Shown piece after piece: positions 1-6,402 of a DNA stretch of 8,397 bases; positions within the stretch are counted from its first letter, which is position 1; each line of letters starts with the position of its first letter. The stretch lies in assembly GCA_902789835.1 (NCBI GenBank), contig CADAPN010000081.1, positions 1 to 8,397 of the forward strand. The letters are read 5' to 3'. The notes beneath the pieces were generated by a model. That model was not told the DNA's origin. It saw only the letters and a list, made by a program, of their open reading frames with translations, and ran no database searches. The position numbers were made by a program, and so were the translations under genes. The DNA is from Oscillospiraceae bacterium (lineage in GTDB: Bacteria; Bacillota_A; Clostridia; Oscillospirales; Oscillospiraceae).

Positions 1-6
1 GATCAG

Positions 7-1023
7 ATGGATCAGCAGACAGAAAGAAAAAAAGTAATGCTGTCCGGCATTCAGCCTTCCGGCGACCTGCATCTGGGCAACTACCTGGGCGCGGTGAAGA
101 ATTGGGCCGCCCTCGCCGAGGAATTTGACTGCTATTACTTCATGGCCGACCTGCACAGCATTACGGTCCGCCAGACGCCCGCCGACCTGCGGCGGCGCTC
201 CGTGTCCCAGCTGGCGCAGTACATCGCATGCGGCCTGGATCCGGAGAAGAACACCCTCTTTATCCAGAGCCATGTGCACGAGCATGCGGAGCTCGGCTGG
301 ATTCTCAACTGCTACACCATGTTCGGCGAGCTCAGCCGCATGACCCAGTTCAAGGACAAGAGCGCGAAGAACGCCGAGAACATCAACGGCGGGCTCTTCA
401 CCTATCCGTCCCTCATGGCCGCCGACATTCTCCTTTATCAGGCGGACTTTGTCCCCGTCGGCCAGGATCAGAAACAGCACTGTGAGCTCACCCGGGACAT
501 CGCCACGCGCTTCAACAACATCTACGGCCCGACCTTCACGGTTCCCGAACCGTATATTCCAAAGGTGGGCGCGCGGATCATGAGCCTTTCCATGCCGACC
601 TCGAAGATGTCCAAGTCCGACCCGGCCGGCTGCGTGTTCATCATGGACCCGCCCGAGGAGATCGCCCGCAAGTTCAAGCGCGCCATCACCGACTCGGACA
701 CCGAGCACTGCGTCCGCTATGACCCGGAGCAGAAGCCGGGCGTGTCAAACCTCATGAGCATCTATTCCTCGGTCACGGGCCTGAGCTTTGAGCAGATCGA
801 GCATGACTTTGAAGGAAAGGGCTACGGCGTCTTTAAGCCCGCCGTCGGCGACGCCGTCATCGAAACGCTTCGCCCCATCCGCGAGGAGAGCGCACGCATG
901 ATCGCCGAGAAGGACTATCTCCGCTCGGTCTACACCGAGGGCGCCCAGCGCGCCTCCGCGGTGGCCCGCCGGACCCTGCGCAAGGTCTACAAGCGCGTCG
1001 GCTTCGTGGAGAAGCCCTTCTGA
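7..1023 (+). CDS. trpS: Tryptophanyl-tRNA synthetase
   Basis: This class I aminoacyl-tRNA synthetase charges tRNA-Trp with tryptophan in the cytoplasm, using ATP. The 338-residue product has the family's usual bacterial length. The HIGH-type ATP motif appears as HLGN (residues 22-25) inside SGIQPSGDLHLGNYLGA. The KMSKS loop is intact at 200-204, and the conserved MAADILLYQ and VGQDQKQH segments of the tryptophan/adenylate pocket are at about 137-158. The ATG at position 7 fits family length, but only six bases lie upstream, so no ribosome binding site can be seen. No in-frame stop precedes it, and the true start could lie outside the window. Met11 is a less likely alternative, with no good Shine-Dalgarno. 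No T-box or trp attenuator is visible because the leader is off the window. It is followed after 57 bases by the TagO-like gene, with no strong terminator between them, so cotranscription is possible. Confidence 0.97.
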   Translation: MDQQTERKKVMLSGIQPSGDLHLGNYLGAVKNWAALAEEFDCYYFMADLHSITVRQTPADLRRRSVSQLAQYIACGLDPEKNTLFIQSHVHEHAELGWILNCYTMFGELSRMTQFKDKSAKNAENINGGLFTYPSLMAADILLYQADFVPVGQDQKQHCELTRDIATRFNNIYGPTFTVPEPYIPKVGARIMSLSMPTSKMSKSDPAGCVFIMDPPEEIARKFKRAITDSDTEHCVRYDPEQKPGVSNLMSIYSSVTGLSFEQIEHDFEGKGYGVFKPAVGDAVIETLRPIREESARMIAEKDYLRSVYTEGAQRASAVARRTLRKVYKRVGFVEKPF

Positions 1024-1080
1024 TCCCCCGCTATTATCCGTCCCGGTTTCCGGGCGATTTCATCAACTGGAGCATTCATT

Positions 1081-2256
1081 ATGCAAGCTTTTGATTTTCC
1101 GATCTGGAAAATATTCGCGGGTCCCGCGGTCGCGCTCCTGGTCTCCTACCTCATGACACCGCCCGTCAAGCGCTTTGCCGAGAACGTCGGCGCGATCGAT
1201 GTTCCGAAGGACGCGCGGCGGGTCCACGACCATCCGATTCCGCGTATGGGCGGGCTCGCCATTTTCACCGGCTTCGTGCTGTCGGTCCTGCTCTTTGTCA
1301 ACATGTCCATGCAGGTGATGGGGCTTCTTCTGGGCGCGGTGATCATCGCGGTCATGGGGGCGCTGGACGATATTCTCTGTCTGAACCCATGGATCAAGCT
1401 GGGCGGGCAGTTTCTGGCCGCTCTGGTGGCGATCCGCTGCGGCATCGTCTTCGACGTCATCTCAAACCCCGGCTTTCTCGACGGCGAGGCCACCATCCCG
1501 CTGGGCTGGCTGTCCATTCCGTTCACCATCATGTGGATCATCGCCTGCACCAACGCGGTCAACCTCATCGACGGCCTGGACGGCCTTGCCGTCGGCATCT
1601 CCGCCATCAGTTCCATCTCGATGATGATTGTGTCGATGATTCTCCCCGCGGGCATCGGCAGCATCCCCCTGATCCTGGCATGTCTTGCGGGCGCCTGCTT
1701 CGGCTTCATGCCCTACAACATCAATCCCGCCAAGATCTTTATGGGCGACGTGGGCTCACAGTTTCTCGGCTATGTGCTCTCCTGTGTCTCCATCATCGGT
1801 CTGTTCAAGTTTCACGCGATTATCACCTTCCTGATCCCGCTGCTCTCGCTGGCGGTGCCGCTGGGTGATACCATCTTCGCCTTCTTCCGCCGGATCCTGC
1901 ACGGGCAGAGTCCCTTCCACGCCGACCGCGGCCACATCCACCACAAGCTGATCGACATGGGGATGAGTCAGAAACAGGCCGTCGCGGTGCTCTATGCCAT
2001 TTCGGCGGTGCTTGGCCTGATCGCCGTGCTTGTCGCCGGCCCCGGAACCGGGATCCGCATTGTCTGCATTGTCGTCGCTTTCGCGATCTCGCTTACGGTC
2101 TGGCTGTTCGTTTTCTCGAAAGCACACGTTCATCCGGATCATCTTCACCCCGTGCACCGGGAAGGCCCCGCGGCCGCGCCGGCCGCGTCAAGCGGCGCTC
2201 ATGCGGCCCCTTCGGCGGGAACAGAGTCCCGGGAGAAGCAGGAGCACGTCGGATGA
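1081..2256 (+). CDS. tagO: Undecaprenyl-phosphate GlcNAc-1-phosphate transferase (TagO/WecA type)
   Basis: This is a polytopic membrane enzyme of the MraY/WecA/TagO superfamily. Family members transfer a sugar-1-phosphate (GlcNAc-1-P for TagO/WecA) from a UDP-sugar to undecaprenyl phosphate, the first step of teichoic acid or other envelope glycopolymer synthesis. Hallmarks seen: DD at 96-97 (GALDD), NAVNLIDGLDGLA at 158-170, FMGDVGS at 220-226 with catalytic-type Asp223, and the HADRGHIHH loop at 280-288. The His-rich loop and the absence of MraY-specific sequence favour TagO/WecA over MraY. About ten or eleven hydrophobic segments run from residue 10 to 346. After the last one (about 326-346) the protein ends in a 45-residue hydrophilic tail, His-rich and then Ala/Pro-rich, which is unusual for the family. 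GGAG at 1069-1072 lies 8 bases before the ATG. The stop codon overlaps the next gene's start. The exact sugar substrate is inferred, not shown. Confidence 0.9.
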   Translation: MQAFDFPIWKIFAGPAVALLVSYLMTPPVKRFAENVGAIDVPKDARRVHDHPIPRMGGLAIFTGFVLSVLLFVNMSMQVMGLLLGAVIIAVMGALDDILCLNPWIKLGGQFLAALVAIRCGIVFDVISNPGFLDGEATIPLGWLSIPFTIMWIIACTNAVNLIDGLDGLAVGISAISSISMMIVSMILPAGIGSIPLILACLAGACFGFMPYNINPAKIFMGDVGSQFLGYVLSCVSIIGLFKFHAIITFLIPLLSLAVPLGDTIFAFFRRILHGQSPFHADRGHIHHKLIDMGMSQKQAVAVLYAISAVLGLIAVLVAGPGTGIRIVCIVVAFAISLTVWLFVFSKAHVHPDHLHPVHREGPAAAPAASSGAHAAPSAGTESREKQEHVG

Positions 2257-2741
2257 GGATTGCGGTTTTCTCCGACACCCACGGATATACCGCTCCGATG
2301 GCGGACGCGGTCTCCCGCTGCCGTCCGGACGCCGTTTTTCATCTCGGCGACCACGACCGGGACACGGAGGTCCTGCTTCGGCGCTTTCCGGAAATCCCGC
2401 TCTACAACGTCGCGGGCAACTGTGACTTCGCCGCGCTGGCGCCAAATGTGCTTACGGTCTCGCTCGGACCGGTGAAGGCCTTTCTGACCCACGGCCATCT
2501 GTATCATGTGGACTACGGCCGGGTCGATTCCCTGGTCTACGCCGCCCAGGAGGAGGGCTGTCAGCTGGCCCTTTTCGGGCACACGCATGTTCCGTTTCAC
2601 GAGGACATCGGCGGGGTCAAGGTCGTAAACCCCGGCACCGCCGGGAAGGGGCGAAACCTCACCTGGGCCCTGCTCACCGTCTACGACAACGGCGGCATCG
2701 GCGTGGAGATAAAGACCTTGGACCATGACGCCCGCTGGTAG
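2253..2741 (+). CDS. yfcE: YfcE/MJ0936-family metallophosphoesterase
   Basis: This is a small cytoplasmic calcineurin-like phosphoesterase of 162 residues, typical for the YfcE/MJ0936 family. Characterised relatives hydrolyse phosphodiester test substrates with Mn2+ or another divalent metal; the physiological substrate is generally unknown. All metal-binding motifs are present in order: SDTHG (D8, H10), HLGD (D33), AGNCD (N56, D58), THGH (H80, H82) and FGHTHVP (H110, H112), followed by the NPGTAG strand motif at 126-131. The ATG overlaps the preceding transferase stop by 4 bases (ATGA), and AGGAG at 2240-2244 sits 8 bases upstream, so translation is probably coupled. No signal peptide or membrane segment is seen. 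A strong intrinsic terminator starts 86 bases after the stop, marking the end of this transcription unit. A role in envelope polymer metabolism is suggested only by the neighbouring gene. Confidence 0.92.
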   Translation: MRIAVFSDTHGYTAPMADAVSRCRPDAVFHLGDHDRDTEVLLRRFPEIPLYNVAGNCDFAALAPNVLTVSLGPVKAFLTHGHLYHVDYGRVDSLVYAAQEEGCQLALFGHTHVPFHEDIGGVKVVNPGTAGKGRNLTWALLTVYDNGGIGVEIKTLDHDARW

Positions 2742-2826
2742 GAGCCCGTCAGTTCTTTCTTCTCCCCCTCTCTCCGGCTGCGGATTCCCTTCCCCAAGCA
2801 CACTCTCCCGCGATCATAACTCACGC

Positions 2827-2858
2827 GGTTTCCCGGTTTGGACCGGGAAGCCTTTTTT
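2827..2858 (+). terminator. Intrinsic terminator between the phosphoesterase gene and tex
   Basis: A 10-bp stem is formed by GGTTTCCCGG (2827-2836) and CCGGGAAGCC (2843-2852) with a single T-G wobble. The 6-base loop could close one further T-A pair. The stem is followed directly by six T residues (2853-2858). This has all the marks of a Rho-independent terminator for the upstream operon. It is oddly placed: the T tract ends 15 bases before the tex start codon and 3 bases before its ribosome binding site. A tex transcript must therefore either start within this hairpin region or carry the hairpin in its leader. Confidence 0.88.
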
Positions 2859-2861
2859 ATG

Positions 2862-2867
2862 AAAGGA
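2862..2867 (+). promoter_or_regulatory. tex ribosome binding site (decides the start)
   Basis: AAAGGA lies 6 bases before the ATG at 2874 and is the only well-placed Shine-Dalgarno for tex. It supports that ATG over two upstream in-frame candidates: the TTG at 2838, which lies inside the terminator loop, and the ATG at 2859, directly after the terminator T tract. The 2874 start gives the N-terminus MDQLISILSEELG, as expected for Tex proteins. Confidence 0.75.
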
Positions 2868-2873
2868 AACAAC

Positions 2874-5048
2874 ATGGATCAACTTATCTCAATTCTGTCC
2901 GAAGAGCTCGGGCAAAAGGCCGAATACGTCGAAAACGTCGTCCGGCTTCTCGACGAGGGCAACACCGTCCCCTTCATCGCCCGCTACCGCAAGGAGCTGC
3001 ACGGCGCCATGGACGACACCGTCCTGCGCACGCTGGAGACGAGGTTGCAGTACCTTCGCAACCTCCAGGAGCGCCGTGAGACCGTCCTCGCCTCCATTGA
3101 GGAGCAGGGCAAGCTCACGGAGGAGCTCTCCGCCGCCATCGGGCAGACTAGGACCCTTGCCGAGCTTGAAGACCTTTATCGCCCGTATAAGCAGAAACGC
3201 CGTACCCGCGCCACCATTGCAAAGGAGAAGGGCCTGGAGCCTCTGGCGGAGCTTCTCTTCCGCCAGGACCGCGACTGCCCGGATCCGGAGGAGGCTGCGG
3301 CGGCCTATGTTGATCCGGAAAAAGGTGTGGAAACCGTGGAAGATGCCCTTGCCGGCGCTTCCGACATCATCTCCGAACAGATCAGCGACAGCGCCGAACT
3401 ACGCAAAGCCCTGAAGGAGCTGCTGGGCCGGATCGGCCAGCTCCATTCCGAGGCCGCCACCGAGGAGGATTCGGTCTATCAGCTCTATTACGACTTTACC
3501 CAGAATCTCTCCCGCCTGCAGGGGCACCAGGTTCTTGCCATCAACCGCGGGGAGAAGGAAAAGATGCTGCGGGTTTCGGTCGAGCTGGACCACGACACCG
3601 CCATGCGCACGGTCTATCGCGCCGTGGTCATGCCCGGAACCAGGGCGATGGAGTTTATCCGCGCTGCGGCGCTTGACGCCTATGACCGCCTGCTCTTCCC
3701 GTCTCTCGAGCGCGAGATCCGCTCCGAGCTCACGGCGACGGCCTGTGAAGGCGCCATCGGCCAGTTTGCCCTGAACCTTCGTCCCCTCCTGATGCAGCCG
3801 CCCGTCAAGGGCAAGGTCACCATGGGCCTCGACCCCGGGTACCGCATGGGCTGCAAGGTCGCCGTGGTCGACGGGACCGGCCGGGTTCTGGACACCGCCG
3901 TCGTCTATCCCACCTACGGCGAGCGGCAGAAGAACGAGGCCATCCAGAAGCTGGCCTCCCTGGTCCGCAAGCACGGCGTGGAGCACATCGCCATCGGCAA
4001 CGGCACCGCCAGCCGCGAGACCGAGCAGATGGCCATCGAGCTCATCCGCCAGGAGAACGAGCGCGGCGCCAACCTCAGCTACATGATCGTCTCCGAGGCC
4101 GGCGCCTCGGTGTACTCCGCAAGCCCCCTCGGTGCGGAGGAATTCCCCCAGTTTGACGTGAACCTGCGCTCCGCGGTCTCCATCGCCCGCCGTCTCCAGG
4201 ATCCCCTGGCCGAGCTGGTCAAGATTGAGCCGAAGGCCATCGGCGTCGGCCAGTACCAGCACGATATGCCCGAAAAGCAGCTGGAGTCCGCGCTGGACGC
4301 GGTGGTGGAAGACTGCGTCAACGCCGTCGGCGTGGACGTCAACACCGCCTCGCCTTCCCTGCTGCGCCGTGTCTCCGGCCTCACCGCCACCACGGCCAAA
4401 AACATCGTCACCTTCCGGGAAGAAAACGGCCCCTTCCGGGACCGCAAGCAGCTCCAGAAGGTACCGAAGCTCGGGCCGAAGGCCTTCCAGCAGTGTGCCG
4501 GCTTCCTGCGTGTCCCCGAGAGCAAGAACATCCTCGACAACACCGCCGTGCACCCCGAGTCCTATGCCGCCGCGTCAGCCCTGCTCACGCTGACCGGCCA
4601 CAGTGACGCCGATCTTCGCGCCGGGAAACTCTCCGATCTCCCCGGCCGGGTCAAGGACTACGGCACCGCCAGAGCCGCCGAAGAGATCGGCATCGGCGTG
4701 CCGACCCTGATGGACGTGATGCAGGAGCTCATGAAGCCCGGGCGCGATGTCCGTGACGAGCTCCCCAAACCGATCCTCCGCACCGACGTCATGGAGATCT
4801 CGGACCTCAAGCCGGGCATGAAGCTCTCCGGCACCGTCCGCAACGTCATCGACTTCGGCGCCTTCGTCGACATCGGCGTGCACCAGGACGGTCTTGTGCA
4901 TGTCTCGGAGATTTCCGACCGCTTCATCCGTCATCCCTCCGAGGTCCTCTCGGTCGGCGACGTGGTGGAGGTTCTCGTCCTGAGCGTCGATGAAAAGAAA
5001 AAGCGGATCGGCCTGTCCATCAAGCAGGCCAAAGCAGCCAAAGCCTGA
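2874..5048 (+). CDS. tex: Tex family RNA-binding protein (Spt6-like, S1 domain)
   Basis: Tex is a cytoplasmic nucleic-acid-binding protein, homologous to the core of eukaryotic Spt6. It is linked in other bacteria to transcription, toxin expression and stress survival; its exact biochemical role is not settled. The 724-residue product has the normal length and full domain order: an N-terminal helical Tex_N region (about 1-190), a YqgF/RNase H-like domain starting near VTMGLDPGYRMGCKVAVVDG (about 315-440), helix-hairpin-helix repeats (about 480-555, with VNTASPSLLRRVSGL and KVPKLGPKAFQQCAGFLRVP), and a C-terminal S1 RNA-binding domain (about 644-716, LSGTVRNVIDFGAFVDIG and GLVHVSEIS). No frameshift or truncation is seen. 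The gene appears monocistronic, lying between a terminator that abuts its start and one 51 bases after its stop. I see no convincing promoter in the 85 bases before the first hairpin, so its expression may rely on readthrough or a weak local promoter. Confidence 0.95.
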   Translation: MDQLISILSEELGQKAEYVENVVRLLDEGNTVPFIARYRKELHGAMDDTVLRTLETRLQYLRNLQERRETVLASIEEQGKLTEELSAAIGQTRTLAELEDLYRPYKQKRRTRATIAKEKGLEPLAELLFRQDRDCPDPEEAAAAYVDPEKGVETVEDALAGASDIISEQISDSAELRKALKELLGRIGQLHSEAATEEDSVYQLYYDFTQNLSRLQGHQVLAINRGEKEKMLRVSVELDHDTAMRTVYRAVVMPGTRAMEFIRAAALDAYDRLLFPSLEREIRSELTATACEGAIGQFALNLRPLLMQPPVKGKVTMGLDPGYRMGCKVAVVDGTGRVLDTAVVYPTYGERQKNEAIQKLASLVRKHGVEHIAIGNGTASRETEQMAIELIRQENERGANLSYMIVSEAGASVYSASPLGAEEFPQFDVNLRSAVSIARRLQDPLAELVKIEPKAIGVGQYQHDMPEKQLESALDAVVEDCVNAVGVDVNTASPSLLRRVSGLTATTAKNIVTFREENGPFRDRKQLQKVPKLGPKAFQQCAGFLRVPESKNILDNTAVHPESYAAASALLTLTGHSDADLRAGKLSDLPGRVKDYGTARAAEEIGIGVPTLMDVMQELMKPGRDVRDELPKPILRTDVMEISDLKPGMKLSGTVRNVIDFGAFVDIGVHQDGLVHVSEISDRFIRHPSEVLSVGDVVEVLVLSVDEKKKRIGLSIKQAKAAKA

Positions 5049-5099
5049 TCCCCGCCGCGTCAGAATTTTATACGAATCTTATACGGTTTCGATCCTTCG

Positions 5100-5145
5100 A
5101 CACCGTGCTGCCTCCTTCCGGACGGCCGCACGGTGTTTTTGTTTT
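5100..5145 (+). terminator. Intrinsic terminator after tex
   Basis: A perfect 9-bp stem is formed by ACACCGTGC (5100-5108) and GCACGGTGT (5128-5136). The intervening sequence can extend the hairpin further (GCC 5110-5112 with GGC 5124-5126, and TCC 5113-5115 with GGA 5120-5122). The stem runs into a T-rich tail, TTTTT-G-TTTT (5136-5145). This is a textbook Rho-independent terminator that isolates tex from the downstream potassium module. Confidence 0.92.
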
Positions 5146-5153
5146 GCCTCCGA

Positions 5154-5251
5154 TCTTTATACAATCTTAATGTTCTTTCAAAAGTCTTAATCCTGTTTTA
5201 ATCCGATTTATGCGATACTGGGCACAGGAAAAATCTTTACAACTTCTTAAC
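5154..5251 (+). promoter_or_regulatory. Phased heptamer array, candidate operator for the KdpE-like regulator
   Basis: The AT-rich intergenic region holds a set of related heptamers on the + strand: TCTTTAT (5154), TCTTAAT (5165), TCTTTCA (5174), TCTTAAT (5185), TTTTAAT (5196), TCTTTAC (5234) and TCTTAAC (5245). The steps 5154 to 5165, 5185 to 5196 and 5234 to 5245 are exactly 11 bp. OmpR/PhoB-family regulators commonly bind tandem 7-bp boxes with 4-bp spacers, which is the same geometry. The downstream pair overlaps the -35 element and spacer of the predicted promoter, as in PhoB-type activation. Assignment to the adjacent KdpE-like protein is inference from proximity. Confidence 0.55.
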
Positions 5252-5264
5252 GCTCTGGTATAAG
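5236..5264 (+). promoter_or_regulatory. Sigma-70-type promoter of the kdpD-like/kdpE/kup operon
   Basis: TTTACA (5236-5241) and TATAAG (5259-5264) each match the housekeeping -35 and -10 consensus at five of six bases, with an optimal 17-bp spacer. The predicted transcription start near 5271 leaves a leader of about 28 bases, which holds GGAGG at 5284-5288, 10 bases before the kinase ATG. The leader is too short for a riboswitch such as the ydaO c-di-AMP class, and none is visible elsewhere in the intergenic region. Confidence 0.7.
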
Positions 5265-5298
5265 TGAAGTATCACACAAAACCGGAGGAATCAATATC

Positions 5299-6402
5299 AT
5301 GCGGCATTTCGATACCGGATCCTCTCTCCCTCTGGATCTCGCGCTCAGTCTGTTCTTTCTCACCCTCGCGACGCTTCTCGGGGCGCTCTTTTACCGCCTA
5401 GGCTTTTCCGATTCCACCATCATGATGTCCTATCTTCTGGGCGTCCTGATGATCGCGGTCGGGACCTCCCATCGCGTCTACAGTCTGGTATGCTCGGTGG
5501 TCTCGGTTCTGCTGTTCAATTATTTCTTTGTCGACCCGCGCTTCTCCCTCAAGGTTCTGGAATCCGGGTACCCGGTGGTTTTTCTGGCCCTGTTCGTGAC
5601 CTCTTTCATCACAAGCACCCTCGCGGTGCGCCTGAAGGACACCGCCCGGGAGGCGGAGGAGAACGCCCGGGAGCGGGAAGCCGCCGCCGTCCAGATCGAG
5701 AATGAGCGGCTGCGCTCCACGCTGCTGCGCGCGATTTCACACGATCTTCGGACGCCTCTGACCTCCATCTCGGGCAATGCAAGCAACCTGCTCTCCCACG
5801 GAGACAGTTTCGACGAGGCCACCCGACAGTCTCTCTACCGGACGATTTATGAGGACTCGCTCTGGCTCAACCACATGGTGGAAAACCTGCTGGCCAGCAC
5901 CCGTCTGGAAAACGGCGAGGCCAGACTGAGCTTCTCGACGGAAGTCCTGGAGGATATCCTTGAGGAAGCGGCCTCTCATGTGCGCGCCTTCAGTGCGGAT
6001 CATCAGATTCTCGTGGAAGCGCCTGCGGAGCTGATTCTGGTCCGTGCGGACTCGCGTCTCATCATGCAGCTGCTCATTAATCTTCTGAACAATGCCGTCA
6101 AGTACACGCCGGAGGGCTCCACGGTCCGGATTACCGCCGAAAAGCGGGGCGAGACCGCTTATGTCACCGTCGCCGACAACGGCCCCGGTGTTCCGGACGA
6201 AGACAAGCCGAAAATCTTCGACATGTTCTATACCGGCGATCAGAGCGTCTCGGACGGAAGGCGAAGCCTTGGTTTCGGACTCGCGCTCTGCAAAACGATC
6301 GTCAAAGCCCACGGCGGGGAGATCTCGGTCTCCGACAACATCCCGCACGGGGCGGTCTTCACTTTCAGTCTGCCTGCCGAGGAGGTGCCTCTGAATGGAT
6401 AA
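5299..6402 (+). CDS. kdpD: Short KdpD-like sensor histidine kinase (DUF4118 membrane domain plus kinase core)
   Basis: This is a membrane sensor kinase expected to autophosphorylate and pass phosphate to the KdpE-like regulator encoded directly downstream. The 367-residue protein begins at the KdpD-type DUF4118 membrane domain, with four hydrophobic segments at about 12-32, 41-56, 58-78 and 92-110. A charged, Arg-containing stretch follows (111-127), resembling the Arg cluster after the last KdpD membrane helix. It then enters the HisKA domain with the phospho-acceptor H148 in ISHDLRTPLTSISG. The ATPase domain has the N box (LLNNAVKYT, 262-270), the DNGPGVP box (293-299) and the GFGLAL box (325-330). 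Full-length E. coli KdpD is about 890 residues; the N-terminal KdpD and Usp-like domains and the GAF segment are missing here. The start is supported by GGAGG at 5284-5288 and no coding extension is seen upstream, so the short form looks native rather than broken. The stop overlaps kdpE by 8 bases. Confidence 0.9.
   Translation: MRHFDTGSSLPLDLALSLFFLTLATLLGALFYRLGFSDSTIMMSYLLGVLMIAVGTSHRVYSLVCSVVSVLLFNYFFVDPRFSLKVLESGYPVVFLALFVTSFITSTLAVRLKDTAREAEENAREREAAAVQIENERLRSTLLRAISHDLRTPLTSISGNASNLLSHGDSFDEATRQSLYRTIYEDSLWLNHMVENLLASTRLENGEARLSFSTEVLEDILEEAASHVRAFSADHQILVEAPAELILVRADSRLIMQLLINLLNNAVKYTPEGSTVRITAEKRGETAYVTVADNGPGVPDEDKPKIFDMFYTGDQSVSDGRRSLGFGLALCKTIVKAHGGEISVSDNIPHGAVFTFSLPAEEVPLNG

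Noticed and set aside
1..15. Direct repeat GATCAG on both sides of the trpS start codon
   Set aside because: Six bases repeated once at a coding start, with the window beginning at the first copy, is not enough to infer any function.
1042..1054. Hairpin CCCGG-TTT-CCGGG between trpS and the TagO-like gene as a terminator
   Set aside because: The stem is only 5 bp with a 3-base loop and is followed by CGATTTC rather than a T tract, so it is unlikely to stop transcription efficiently.
2838..2873. Longer tex with a TTG start at 2838 or an ATG start at 2859
   Set aside because: The TTG lies in the terminator loop. The ATG at 2859 has only a GGGAAG that is locked in the hairpin stem. The ATG at 2874 has a clear AAAGGA and gives the normal Tex N-terminus.
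3399..4553. 384-codon reverse-strand open frame opposite tex
   Set aside because: It is fully antisense to the conserved Tex core. Its composition (Gly, Val, Asp, His, Leu) is typical of shadow frames and it has no recognisable domain.
5214..5273. Inverted repeat GATACT (5214-5219) / AGTATC (5268-5273) flanking the kinase promoter
   Set aside because: Six bases over a 48-base gap is easily met by chance in an AT-rich region, and the geometry matches no regulator type suggested by the neighbouring genes.
5146..5298. c-di-AMP (ydaO-type) or other K+-linked riboswitch before the potassium module
   Set aside because: The predicted leader is only about 28 bases. The full intergenic stretch shows no multi-helix fold and no expression-platform terminator before the kinase ATG.
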